From Saprospiraceae bacterium (lineage in GTDB: Bacteria; Bacteroidota; Bacteroidia; Chitinophagales; Saprospiraceae), in contig JAWKLJ010000001.1 in assembly GCA_041392805.1 (NCBI GenBank), forward strand, positions 806,001 to 870,000: a stretch of 64,000 bases of DNA. Direction: 5' to 3'. Under the pieces are notes generated by a model that saw nothing but the letters and a program-made list of their open reading frames with translations, ran no database searches and was not told the origin of the DNA. Each line of letters starts with the position of its first letter. The stretch's first letter is position 1. A program made the position numbers and the translations under genes. Shown piece by piece: positions 1 to 8,717 of this stretch.

Positions 1-249
1 GTATTGATCCATATTCTCCTCCGGTGGTTCGCCGCTATAGCTCGGTTCAAAATTAGGATGGTCGGGGTTGCAAGAAAAGAGGAAGTAGAAAATAGAAAGT
101 ATGCTGATGAGCTTGAAGCTGGGGTGAATACGGAAGGTTCGACCTGGCTTGAATCCAGGTTCTAATTCGCTATTAATTAGCTGTTTATAATATATTTGTT
201 TATTATTCACTTTTAAAAATCTAGTGCTTTGATGCGATAAATATAACAT
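1..249 (-). CDS. Partial lipoprotein, N-terminal part only
   Basis: An open frame on the minus strand has no stop from an ATG at 247-249 down to base 1 and continues off the window. It reads through a hydrophobic stretch (KLISILSIFYFLFSC) followed by NPDHPNFEPSYSGEPPEEN, a lipoprotein signal peptide with a lipobox ending LFSC and a Pro/Glu-rich linker. The ATG lies about 45 codons before the hydrophobic core, which is long for a signal peptide. The true start may be closer, and no ATG exists nearer, so a non-ATG start such as the ATT at 127-129 is possible. Probably an outer-membrane or periplasmic lipoprotein. The mature protein is outside the window, so no function can be given. Confidence 0.6.
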   Translation of the reverse strand, partial: MLYLSHQSTRFLKVNNKQIYYKQLINSELEPGFKPGRTFRIHPSFKLISILSIFYFLFSCNPDHPNFEPSYSGEPPEENMDQY

Positions 250-565
250 TCACAGCTCTTTAGGGTTCCTCCCTTTCCACATAGTCAAAAGTAGCACAAT
301 ATCTATGAAAAAAAAACCACATCTTGATGTGGATAGCCTGGTGCGCTGTGTAATTAATTTCTTTATTTTAGCCTTCTAGCTCGGGCGATCCATCCCCCAT
401 TTGGAACAAAACGTGGATCGACCTTACGTTCCTAAAGGCGTGCTATAGGCATTTTCGTGCCTTTTTTGCCAATATTTAATCCCTAATGGGATTTTTTTGG
501 CTTAGCCTGACGCTTATGGTGAAAAATTTACCTATCGATAGACAAGCTCTAAAGTAGGCATTTTT
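250..565. other. Intergenic region with several short hairpins
   Basis: 316 bases without a gene, between the caspase stop and the partial lipoprotein. It contains a minus-strand intrinsic terminator (308-332) and two small plus-strand hairpins followed by T runs: GGCATTTTCGTGCC then TTTTTT near 448-467, and AATCCCTAATGGGATT then T's near 478-498. No plus-strand gene here needs these last two; they may be bidirectional or incidental. No promoter could be assigned with confidence. Confidence 0.5.
308..332 (-). terminator. Intrinsic terminator of the caspase operon
   Basis: On the minus strand CCACATC-AA-GATGTGG is followed by nine T residues (A run at 308-316 on the plus strand). The stem is 7 bp with a 2-base centre, so the working stem is probably 6 bp with a 4-base loop. 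It lies about 230 bases past the caspase stop and before the next minus-strand gene, so it most likely ends the 5493-566 transcript. Confidence 0.65.
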
Positions 566-3154
566 TTAATTCCAAGGCAGTACTCCTTGTGCCAAAAAAG
601 TTCGTTTTACCTTAAAAAAGGCAATAGGATAGCCTTCGTATAGGCTAGGGTGTTGGTGGTCTGTCGGGTCAAAGGGGTTGGGAACTAATCCGTTCGCTAG
701 TTTTTCAGCCTTGCCCAACGCTTTGGGGAAGAAAGTAACTTTGACAAGGGTTTTGTCTCCTTGGGGCTGGGCATGACCAGCTATCCGAAAATCCTGCCCA
801 TCAAAACAAAGGGGAACAATCGTTTCTGCTTCCTCGCAGGGGGTATTTAGTTCTATTGATAGGGGGTGTTGGTCGAAGTCTTCATTTTCAGCGAGGTTTA
901 GCTCTGTGAAGACCAGGACCTGCCCGCTGGCCGTGCCTGTTTTTTTATCAAAATGAATTAATTCAAGGTCAGGGCTGGTAAAAAGCCTGAATCTAGCAAC
1001 GGGGTCTGCACTTTGGGGGTCCCAGGGGGCTTCTATCCAGCTCAGTTTTGCCTGGATTCCTGAATGTGGAAGTATGCGGACTTGGCCATCGGCTATGGAT
1101 ACCACCTGATCCGATTGGATTTGCGCTAAGGTTTGTATGAGGTTTACCTTCATCGTAAAACTGCACCAATCATCGTCTGCTTTGGCAAGTTGGCTCCAGC
1201 GGCGGCGCATCGCGCGAAAGCTGCCTAATTTTGACTGCAAAAACTGCTCATGTTCAATGGGTTGCGTAGTTATTAGTATTTTGAAATAAGAGGTCGATTC
1301 CCAATCGTTTTCCAGCAACCACAAGCCCATGTTTTTTTTCCACAAGGGGAGTAGCACCTCCGATTGCCCTTCGAAATCCGATGGATGAAAAGAGACAGGG
1401 CCTTCATAGGCATTGATACTATAGTCTTCCCTTAAGTGAAGTAGGTAGCAATACAGTGGCCGACCTTGCGCTATTATCCTGATTTTAGGGTTTATGGGAA
1501 GGCCGATTACGCCGTCATTTGGTCGATGAAAATATTTATCAAGGGATAAGTATAGCTTAATTTCGGGCCCATTCAATGGATATACCTGTCCCTTCTTGTC
1601 TCTTGTTTCCAGGATAAATTTAAGTTTGGGCTTTAAGCGAGACTTTTGATGGTCAAGCAAGATCATCCTATTCCATTTAACGATCTTCACTATATTTCGG
1701 AAAATGACGGCAGCTGTTTTTTCCGCTTCCTGTACCTGAGGAATGGCAAATAGCTGCAAGTTCCGTTGTACATCATACATAATATATTGGCGGTCGCTAG
1801 CCTTTACTTCCATTGCTGGCTGGTCTGCTCCGTTTGACGGAGCAAGCCAACGGATATTCAAGGTCTCTTCCCAGGCGTCCTTTAGGTCTTGCAACGCTTC
1901 CTCATCACTTCCATGCAAATAAACAAAGACGGGTTCGGCAGGAAAATGATACAGTAGACCATAATATTGGCGTTTGGTATCCAGGTTTAAGTTTGTGCTC
2001 ACCTGTATTTCGCTTTTCAGGGCACCCACTGCTTTAATACTGGTCTCCCCTATGACCATTTCTTCTGGTGGAAGGTTTCGGATCAGCAGCTTTATGGCTT
2101 GTACAGGCTTGGTGGGTAAACCATGAATCGCGCCACATTTCACGACCCATCGCCCTTCTTCAAAGGTTATCACATACCGGTCGGCTCTCCCCATCGGGGT
2201 TCCATCCAAAAAACGGGTATATGGATTAAAATTGCCGATGCTTTCGAATTGTGGGTTTTGGGCTTTCCGAGCCTGATTAGAATTGGCCTTGGTGCGGAGG
2301 TATAGGTCAGCATAATTGAGTTGCCCGGCAGTGGCATCCAAGGCATTGACTAAGCTATTGGTGAAAACCCCACCGGTGGGTAAATCCCCTGCCTTTTCGA
2401 TGCTAGAACAAGCAGAAATGAGCAGGTGTCTAGCCAAGGGCACTTGTAATTCCTTTTCCTTTTCTAACATTTTCAGATAAACTCCATCCAGATAAGTATC
2501 CAGGTTTCGTCTGACCTTTGCTGGCCTAAAACCAATAACACCTCCTCCAATCCCTCTGTCTGCAATGAAATTGCGGGTGCGATAACCCATATTCTCAGCC
2601 AAATCCCGGGTTCCGGAGCCGGAATGACAGCAATCTAGCGAAACCAGGATGTGGGGGGGGCATTCCTTGGGCTTACCTTCCTTATCTTGGGAAGCGACTT
2701 CATGCAACAAGACGGCTATTTCTTTATCCGCCAGGTGCAACCGATCTTCCTCAGGATCCGCTTGGTAACAAACGAGGGTCTGATCCTTGCCGTTGGGCTC
2801 CAATGGTAAAAACTGCTCGGCCGTCCATTCCTCCGAACCATGCCCGCTAAAGTGAAACCAGACCATATCCTCCGCTTCCGCAACGCACAAAAAGGACCTA
2901 AAGGCTTTCACGATTTGCTGGTAGGTCGCCGCTTCGTTGAGCAATTGACAAATTTGCAAGGAGCCCCAAGTCTGAATGGGCAATCCATCCAATGTCATTA
3001 AGACTGGTGGAGTCTCGGCCTGAACGCCAACTGGCCCATGATAGGTCTTTAGGTATTGAGCTACTTTATTTACATCCTTAACACAGCCATTAAGCCGAGA
3101 AATGGGAGAGGGATAGTCATCAATCCCAACCAGCAAAGCATAAATCTTTTTCAC
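566..3154 (-). CDS. Caspase-family (C14-like) protease with long C-terminal extension
   Basis: 862 aa. The N-terminal 320 residues form a metacaspase-like domain: the first strand KKIYALLVGIDDY, catalytic His105 in FSGHGSEE, and catalytic Cys176 in DCCHSG. It has no signal peptide, so it is probably cytoplasmic. Such enzymes cut after basic residues and often act in regulated cell death or defence. The remaining 500 or so residues, rich in beta-type sequence, are not recognised and may sense or bind a partner. The start overlaps the stop of the upstream gene by 4 bp (ATGA), so the two are translationally coupled. The upstream partner carries a peptidoglycan-binding domain. The caspase call is firm; the biological role is inferred. 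Confidence 0.9.
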   Translation of the reverse strand: MKKIYALLVGIDDYPSPISRLNGCVKDVNKVAQYLKTYHGPVGVQAETPPVLMTLDGLPIQTWGSLQICQLLNEAATYQQIVKAFRSFLCVAEAEDMVWFHFSGHGSEEWTAEQFLPLEPNGKDQTLVCYQADPEEDRLHLADKEIAVLLHEVASQDKEGKPKECPPHILVSLDCCHSGSGTRDLAENMGYRTRNFIADRGIGGGVIGFRPAKVRRNLDTYLDGVYLKMLEKEKELQVPLARHLLISACSSIEKAGDLPTGGVFTNSLVNALDATAGQLNYADLYLRTKANSNQARKAQNPQFESIGNFNPYTRFLDGTPMGRADRYVITFEEGRWVVKCGAIHGLPTKPVQAIKLLIRNLPPEEMVIGETSIKAVGALKSEIQVSTNLNLDTKRQYYGLLYHFPAEPVFVYLHGSDEEALQDLKDAWEETLNIRWLAPSNGADQPAMEVKASDRQYIMYDVQRNLQLFAIPQVQEAEKTAAVIFRNIVKIVKWNRMILLDHQKSRLKPKLKFILETRDKKGQVYPLNGPEIKLYLSLDKYFHRPNDGVIGLPINPKIRIIAQGRPLYCYLLHLREDYSINAYEGPVSFHPSDFEGQSEVLLPLWKKNMGLWLLENDWESTSYFKILITTQPIEHEQFLQSKLGSFRAMRRRWSQLAKADDDWCSFTMKVNLIQTLAQIQSDQVVSIADGQVRILPHSGIQAKLSWIEAPWDPQSADPVARFRLFTSPDLELIHFDKKTGTASGQVLVFTELNLAENEDFDQHPLSIELNTPCEEAETIVPLCFDGQDFRIAGHAQPQGDKTLVKVTFFPKALGKAEKLANGLVPNPFDPTDHQHPSLYEGYPIAFFKVKRTFLAQGVLPWN

Positions 3155-4653
3155 GACACCTTATCTTTATCAATTTCGGCTTTAATGTTTAAAACTTTTA
3201 GGGTATCGCTCAAGATTTGGGCGCCTTCCAAGTTAGCAAGGGCATCCATCTGGAGGGTTTCATCGCGCCCTAGGGTATAGATAATATAATCAACGTCTTG
3301 AGGGCGGTACAGGAGCACCAGATCGGTAAACATATTGTAGGCACCCTTGGTCATTTTGATGTTGGTTTCTTTATTGGCTTGGATAGCGGCTGAACCAGCG
3401 GCTGCAAAGGTTTTGCAATCAATCAGGTTGCCGCTGTTATCGATATAACTTTCTCCTGCGATCACCTGGCAGCCTTCCGACCAGGTCGGTTTGTCGGTTG
3501 CACCATCGCGGCCAATCCCGGTCCAATGGATGTTGATCGTCGTATTAGGGGAATTATCGAGCCCTTTTTCGATGTCTGCTTCGGTAAGGGAGTTATCATT
3601 GGTGATTTTATCATCCCTAAAAACTAAAACGCCACGCTGGTAAGGATTTAAGCCCTGGTAACATTTGGCCTTGTTTTTATCAGACACATTGTGCCATCCA
3701 AAACGGAACTTGTGCTGCCCTTCTACCAGAAAAGCCTCATCTTTTCGCCCGGTTTTGTCCTGCTTCGGATCCGTAGATCCCCAAAATTTAAACACCATGC
3801 CATTGATCAACAACACAAAAACGTCATCATTGGCTCTGTTGACACCAGATTTGTCTTCATTTCGGCGAATCCCGATGAGGTGAACTTCGTTGGGGTTAAC
3901 TGTCCAATCGGCCGTTTTAAACGTATCGAGTGGTTCTTGGCCGGATGGCGCATTGAGGGTTTCGACTGCTTTATTGACTGTATCAATAATCAAATGGGAA
4001 TGATTTAGATAATGTGTTTTAGCCGTTTTAATGAAATTTAGCCATTTATTAAATTCGGGGCTGGGAATACCGCGCGTCCATTTTTTTGCAACTTTACCTT
4101 GTTCCTGCCAATCTTTCATTAAAGCCCAGGTCGTTTTATCGACGATCCCGTTAGGAATCATCTTTTTGTTTTCACCATAAACGCGCTCGTATTCCTGGAA
4201 CAGGCGAACACCCGCCTGGGTACCATAGCCAAAAAAACCATCCGCTTCACTCTTGGGAGGGAAAATTCCCGCATGAATTAGAAAAGTTTGCAGTGTTTTT
4301 ACGGCTAATCCTTTTTTAGGTTTAAGCGCAACCCAAGCGAATAAATCGCCATTGCGCATCTTTGTAAATTTCTCCTTTTCAATGATTCGTTGATGGTATT
4401 GCTTCAGGAAGGGTTTGATATAGTCTTCCTCCGAAAGATGATCATCGTAATGACCTAAACAGAGGGTCTCTTGCATCACTTCCTCTGTGATAGGGATAGC
4501 GGGGATGAGTGGCTCCTTGGGTTTTTCTGGTTCCTGAGGCGGCGGCGGCGTTACTACAGTAATGGGCGTTGGTTCCTTGGTTGTAGGATTTTCTTCTGTT
4601 TTTCTTGAAAAAAGCTTAACGAAGAATGCTATGATATGTTTAATGAAGTTCAT
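3151..4653 (-). CDS. Peptidoglycan-binding-domain protein with YkuD-like motif
   Basis: 500 aa. An N-terminal amphipathic/hydrophobic segment (NFIKHIIAFFVKLF) could anchor it to a membrane. A Pro/Glu/Lys-rich linker follows (residues about 22-52). Residues about 115-180 match a PG_binding_1-type repeat (LQTFLIHAG..., DGFFGYGTQAGVRLFQ, NGIVDKTTW). Further on, INIHWTGIGRDG with TWSEGCQV about 17 residues later resembles the His/Ser-Gly-Cys active site of L,D-transpeptidase (YkuD) folds, though the surrounding sequence is divergent. It is encoded immediately before the caspase with a 4-bp overlap, and the pair looks like a functional unit. Substrate and activity are unknown; it could be a cell-wall sensor or an effector rather than a housekeeping transpeptidase. 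Confidence 0.75.
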   Translation of the reverse strand: MNFIKHIIAFFVKLFSRKTEENPTTKEPTPITVVTPPPPQEPEKPKEPLIPAIPITEEVMQETLCLGHYDDHLSEEDYIKPFLKQYHQRIIEKEKFTKMRNGDLFAWVALKPKKGLAVKTLQTFLIHAGIFPPKSEADGFFGYGTQAGVRLFQEYERVYGENKKMIPNGIVDKTTWALMKDWQEQGKVAKKWTRGIPSPEFNKWLNFIKTAKTHYLNHSHLIIDTVNKAVETLNAPSGQEPLDTFKTADWTVNPNEVHLIGIRRNEDKSGVNRANDDVFVLLINGMVFKFWGSTDPKQDKTGRKDEAFLVEGQHKFRFGWHNVSDKNKAKCYQGLNPYQRGVLVFRDDKITNDNSLTEADIEKGLDNSPNTTINIHWTGIGRDGATDKPTWSEGCQVIAGESYIDNSGNLIDCKTFAAAGSAAIQANKETNIKMTKGAYNMFTDLVLLYRPQDVDYIIYTLGRDETLQMDALANLEGAQILSDTLKVLNIKAEIDKDKVS

Positions 4654-4701
4654 AAAGAAGGCGTTTTAGGTTATAAACTTAAAGATAAACTATTCCCCTA
4701 T

Positions 4702-5493
4702 TTACTGCATACTTTTAGAATATTGACGTACTTTTTGTAGTAATGGCATGGCTGTTTTTCTTTTTGGAGAAAAGCCAAATGTCTTTTGGGCCATCCTTTT
4801 GAGTAAAATGGCGAAATTGGTAAAAGTAACTGGTCCTAATGCAATCAACCCATGCCCTTCTATGTATAAAGGATTGGCATTGACATAGAAATTAATATCT
4901 GGGTCTTGCCGATATTTGAATGGAATTTGCGTGTTGACATCATTGACAACCTGTGCGTCCTTCTTTACCGTCCCTGTTTGCGGACAATAAGCATTCCCAT
5001 AATGGGTCTTTCCTATATAATCAACCACGTCTTTCTCATCACCTAGCTGGTTGTTTTTGTAGGAGGGATAACCATTTTTCAGGGTTTTTGTAATAACTAA
5101 ATAGGCTTTGTAGGTAAGGCAGTCTGCCCAGAAATAGCTTTTCGAGGTAAGCAATTCCGGCAGGAACTTCAGACAAAGCTTGGCACCGGTCGTTGGAATC
5201 AAGGATTTCCCCCTATAGTTGGCATCAATGATGGTTTGACCAAAATAGAACAACAATCTTTTCTTACCATTGATGGTGGTACGGTTAATGCGCAATCCGG
5301 TAAAGCCGATGATCTTATTCTCGACGGTAAAAAGGGAAAAGTGGTTGTTTTTTTCCATTCTTTCCATAAAGTAGGCTTTACTGTAGTCGTAGTATTTGCT
5401 GTACACATCCCACATTTCTTCTTTCACTGCTGGGCTTAATTCATTGCTTACAATACTTACTTTGATTTTTGAAGTCTTCCTATTCGATGCCAT
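4702..5493 (-). CDS. GNAT-like acetyltransferase, uncertain family
   Basis: 263 aa from the ATG at 5493 (MASNRKTSK). The frame stays open to 5655, but the extra 54 residues look like translated non-coding DNA (MLPTMNLPFF...), so the inner start is preferred. FTVENKIIGFTGLRI followed by YRGKSLIPTTGAKLCLKFL resembles the strand and acetyl-CoA-binding loop of GNAT enzymes. The C-terminal 100 residues are not recognised and end basic. Only 48 bases separate it from the peptidoglycan-binding gene on the same strand, so the GNAT-like, PG-binding and caspase genes may form one operon. The family call is moderate; the substrate is unknown. Confidence 0.6.
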   Translation of the reverse strand: MASNRKTSKIKVSIVSNELSPAVKEEMWDVYSKYYDYSKAYFMERMEKNNHFSLFTVENKIIGFTGLRINRTTINGKKRLLFYFGQTIIDANYRGKSLIPTTGAKLCLKFLPELLTSKSYFWADCLTYKAYLVITKTLKNGYPSYKNNQLGDEKDVVDYIGKTHYGNAYCPQTGTVKKDAQVVNDVNTQIPFKYRQDPDINFYVNANPLYIEGHGLIALGPVTFTNFAILLKRMAQKTFGFSPKRKTAMPLLQKVRQYSKSMQ

Positions 5494-5865
5494 TTTGAAG
5501 TAACTTTTGTTTGGTTGATGCTTCAAAACTATTGGCAAATCAGGCGGATCCCGAGAGACTCGAAGTAGGTGGTAAAAAGTCACGGGTAAGGGGTAGACTA
5601 GACTTTGTAAGTGGCTTTCCAGGTTGAAAAATGGAAGGTTCATGGTTGGAAGCAAGATTTTTTTGACTACATAGCGCGCGTAGAGCGTTTTTCTTTCTCC
5701 GCGTACTCCGCTCCGCTGTGTAGCTCAGCGTAACTCTTCCCTTGGCTTTTTAGGTGCGCAGAGGAGCAGAGGCAACTCCTAATTAACGATGCATCGGAGC
5801 AATAGACTTGTTTAATTCAATTGGAATCAGGATATTACCCTCTCAAATCGGTGTCTCCTTGCGCT
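5494..5865. other. Divergent intergenic region with a degenerate repeat
   Basis: 372 bases between the GNAT-like gene (minus) and the first radical SAM gene (plus); promoters for both should lie here. Bases about 5685-5775 contain a repeat of the CTCCGCGTACTCCG / GCGCAGAGGAGCAGAGG kind, with partial inverted symmetry. A relative is present at about 62125-62205. No clear TTTG / TANNTTTG promoter could be picked out. Confidence 0.4.
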
Positions 5866-7344
5866 ATGAAGAAACCCAAGATTCTTTTTACACACTCCTA
5901 TTTCACCCCGTTTGACCCCAAGCAATTGGCCTGGAACAAACCTTATCCGCCATTGATGACGATACAGGCGGCAGCCATCATGCGAGCGGCAGGTTATCCA
6001 GTTCTATTGTTTGACGTAATGTTCCTCGATCGAGCGGACCGAATTGAAAAGGTATTGGAGGAAGCGCAACCGGAGTTCCTGGTCATCTTTGATGATGGCT
6101 TCAATTACCTGACCAAAATGTGCCTCACCAATATGCGGGAGGCAGCCTGGGAAATGGCAGCACTGGCCAAACGACGGGGCGCCAAGGTCATTGCCTGTAG
6201 CTCCGATGCCACGGATCATTACGAAGACTATTTGGCGCATGGTGTTGACTTTGTTTTGACAGGAGAAGGAGAACAAAGTTTGTTGGAATTGATAAACTGC
6301 CTGACAACAGGGCAGGACTATTCTATGCTTTTAGGCATAGCGTATACCAAAGAAGGAAAAGTTATCAAACAACCCAATCGGCCAGTGATGCAAGACCTCG
6401 ATACCTTGCCACTCCCCGCCTGGGACCTGATCGACATCGGTGCGTATCGGCAGCGATGGGAGCAACATTGGGGTTATTTTTCCATTAATATTGCCACCAC
6501 CAGAGGTTGTCCCTATAAATGCAATTGGTGCGCCAAACCGATCTATGGCCACTCCTATAAAATGCGCAGTCCAGAACATGTGATAGCTGAAATCAAACTA
6601 ATCCAACGACTATTTCCTTTTGAGCACATTTGGTTTTGTGATGACATTTTCGGTTTAAAACGCAGTTGGGTAATGGCATTTGCTGAATTGGTCAAACAAG
6701 AAGGTCTTTCCTTTCGCTACAAAATACAATCAAGGGCAGATTTGTTGGTCAAACCGCAATACATAGAAGCCCTGGCGGCCTCCGGTTGCGATGAGGTCTG
6801 GATGGGTGTCGAAAGTGGCTCCCAGCGAATCCTCGATGCCATGGACAAAGGCATTTCCCTGTCTCAGATCAGGGAGGCTAATCAGCTGATGCGCAGCTAT
6901 GACATTAAACCTTGCTTTTTTATCCAATTCGGCTACCTGGATGAAACGGCCGAAGACATCAAAAAAACCATTAGCCTCATCAATGAGTTGCTACCACACG
7001 ATATTGGCATCTCTGTTTCTTATCCGCTCCCTGGTACCCTCTTTTTTGAAAAAGTCAAAAAGGATTTATTCGGCAAAACCAATTGGACCGATTCCAATGA
7101 CATGGATTTGATGTTTGAAAACACCTATTCACCTGATTTTTACAAACAATTGCATCACTACGTCCACCAGAATTACCGAATGCACCTGGCCAAAGCCCAG
7201 CTCAAATCATTGCTAAAGGTTCCTTCAAGCCTCCGGCCCGCCACGGCCAAACGAGCCCTTTCTTATTTCCCATACCGTCTGAAGACTTATTTCTCCAAAC
7301 AACAACTCAAAGCCATCGACCATGAAGCAGCAAACCGCATTTGA
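5866..7344 (+). CDS. Cobalamin-type radical SAM protein 1
   Basis: 492 aa from the ATG at 5866 (MKKPKILFTHSY); the frame opens at a TTG at 5821 but the conserved N-terminus begins at the ATG. Residues 1-145 resemble a B12-binding Rossmann domain ending in LTGEGEQSLLELI. The radical SAM core follows, with the 4Fe-4S ligands Cys215, Cys219 and Cys222 (CPYKCNWC). The C-terminus has no recognised domain. Such enzymes usually perform methylations or rearrangements at unactivated carbon or phosphorus. It is clearly paralogous to the protein at 15303 (shared KPYPPL, WCAKPIYG versus WCSRAVYG, RSPEHVIAEI versus RSPENVVDEI). The next gene, a methyltransferase, overlaps it by 23 bp. The substrate is unknown; glycan or lipid tailoring is an inference from the neighbours. 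Confidence 0.9.
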   Translation: MKKPKILFTHSYFTPFDPKQLAWNKPYPPLMTIQAAAIMRAAGYPVLLFDVMFLDRADRIEKVLEEAQPEFLVIFDDGFNYLTKMCLTNMREAAWEMAALAKRRGAKVIACSSDATDHYEDYLAHGVDFVLTGEGEQSLLELINCLTTGQDYSMLLGIAYTKEGKVIKQPNRPVMQDLDTLPLPAWDLIDIGAYRQRWEQHWGYFSINIATTRGCPYKCNWCAKPIYGHSYKMRSPEHVIAEIKLIQRLFPFEHIWFCDDIFGLKRSWVMAFAELVKQEGLSFRYKIQSRADLLVKPQYIEALAASGCDEVWMGVESGSQRILDAMDKGISLSQIREANQLMRSYDIKPCFFIQFGYLDETAEDIKKTISLINELLPHDIGISVSYPLPGTLFFEKVKKDLFGKTNWTDSNDMDLMFENTYSPDFYKQLHHYVHQNYRMHLAKAQLKSLLKVPSSLRPATAKRALSYFPYRLKTYFSKQQLKAIDHEAANRI

Positions 7345-8119
7345 TGCCTATGCCGAGCAGTATGATGCCAGCTTTACCCATACCAGCATCGGGCGTTTGC
7401 AAAGGGCTCAAGTTTGGCAAGCACTGAACCCTTTACTTCAAGGAACAAAAGCTATTTTAGAGGTCAACTGCGGTACGGGGGAGGACGCGCTCCAAATGGC
7501 GCAACTTGGCCATCGGGTGGAAGCTACAGATATATCGGAGAACATGATTAAGGTTTGCCAAGCAAAAGCGGCCAAACTGAAGGGCGTAAGGGAGCTGCAT
7601 TTTCAAACGGCAAGCTTTCTCCAATTAGCTGAAAAATTTGCCCCTCAATCATTTGACCTTCTTTTTTCCAACTTCGGCGGCCTGAATTGTATTGGACCTG
7701 AAGATACCCAAACTTTTAGTCAGATTGGTCATCGCTTACTCAAACCTGGCGGAAAACTCTTTCTGGTATACATCAGTAAGGCTTGTGTATGGGAGCGTTT
7801 GTATTTTTCTTATCAAAAGGAGGTAGAAAAGGCCCAAAGGCGATCGGCTGAAGGTCCTATCATCAGCAGGCTGGAAGGTCACGCCGTCCCCATTTGGTAT
7901 TATTCCTATAAAGAACTAGTCGCTTTGTTTAGAGAGGATTTTCGGGTGATCCAACGTTTCCCTATTGGCTTATGTGTCCCACCTTCCTACCTGGAGCCAT
8001 TGTTTAAAAATCGCGAATACTTTCTGAAAGGACTTGGCTGGCTGGACCAGGGCCTTCGATGGCCTTCGCTAGCAAATTATGGCGATCATATAGGGGTGGT
8101 CCTGGAGCGAAAGGATTGA
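7322..8119 (+). CDS. Class I SAM-dependent methyltransferase
   Basis: 265 aa. The SAM-binding motif I is ILEVNCGTGEDALQMA, followed by the acidic loop VEATDISENMIKVC and a motif IV-like region FDLLFSNFGGLNCI. The N-terminal FDAYAEQYDASF is typical of Methyltransf_11/25 family enzymes. The start overlaps the radical SAM gene by 23 bp, so the two are likely translated together. The C-terminal third (EYFLKGLGWLDQGLRWPSLANYGDHI) is typical of small-molecule methyltransferases in natural-product or surface-glycan clusters. The acceptor is not predictable from the sequence. It ends at a repeat-filled convergent gap. Confidence 0.9.
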   Translation: MKQQTAFDAYAEQYDASFTHTSIGRLQRAQVWQALNPLLQGTKAILEVNCGTGEDALQMAQLGHRVEATDISENMIKVCQAKAAKLKGVRELHFQTASFLQLAEKFAPQSFDLLFSNFGGLNCIGPEDTQTFSQIGHRLLKPGGKLFLVYISKACVWERLYFSYQKEVEKAQRRSAEGPIISRLEGHAVPIWYYSYKELVALFREDFRVIQRFPIGLCVPPSYLEPLFKNREYFLKGLGWLDQGLRWPSLANYGDHIGVVLERKD

Positions 8120-8717
8120 TCATGAGGTGATGTAGCTGGAGCTAGTTCACGAGCGGTTTTTTTTTTGGACGGGGAGGTAGTGGAGGGAAAGAGGTATTGG
8201 AGGTTTGGCTTGGGCCTAGCTTTGAACCATATAAGGAATATAAGATCATATAAGATGTGTCGAGACTTTATTGGAGGGGTGGGGCAAGCCCCAGCCATTG
8301 CCATCCCCCCAGCCCACCCAATCCCATCGGGATTGACCCTCGGTAGAAAAGGCGTAAAAAGCCCGTAGCGGCGGTTTTTTTTTTGACGCGGAGTAATTGG
8401 AGGGAAAGAGGCAATGGAGGTTTTTTGCGGGGGTCTGGCGAGGGAGAGTTGTAGGTTGATGTGGCGGCGCAGCGACACAGGAGACATTGAAATTGTAATT
8501 GCCATTGCTATTTTGATTTTGATTTTGATTTTCCTGCCTTCGGCAGGCAGGGATTGAATTTGCCATTGATAGCGCAGCGATGTAGCTGGAGCTACAGGCA
8601 AACTTGGATGTGGCAAGTTCACGAGCGGCTTAGGAGGACAACGGCGTGGCGGCGCAGCGACACAGAAGACATTGAAATTTTGATTGAAATTTTAATTTTG
8701 ATTGAATTTGCCCCCCC
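8120..8717. repeat. Composite repeat region, convergent gap 1
   Basis: 598 bases with no convincing gene, between two genes that face each other. Recognisable modules: palindromes with AGCTGGAGCT cores (8131-8144, 8581-8596); blocks like GGACGGGGAGGTAGTGGAGG (8166-8205, 8385-8418); a unique-looking block 8207-8395 that recurs inverted at about 31205-31428; and two CAGCGACACAG anchors (8470-8480, 8655-8665), each followed by an ATTGAAATT-type array. The long frames across this region on both strands are translations of the repeats. No transposase is present. Confidence 0.8.

Noticed and set aside
448..498. Plus-strand terminators at the left edge
   Set aside because: Hairpin plus T-run geometry is fair, but there is no plus-strand gene upstream, so they were not annotated as separate terminators.
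5685..5775. tRNA- or rRNA-like hairpin region
   Set aside because: It has palindromic CTCCGCG/CAGAGGAG pieces but no anticodon arm, T-loop or CCA-type order; a relative occurs at 62 kb.
8086..8622. 178-residue minus-strand frame across the 8-kb repeats
   Set aside because: It is a translation of dispersed repeats and overlaps the methyltransferase end. The inner part is kept only as a finding.
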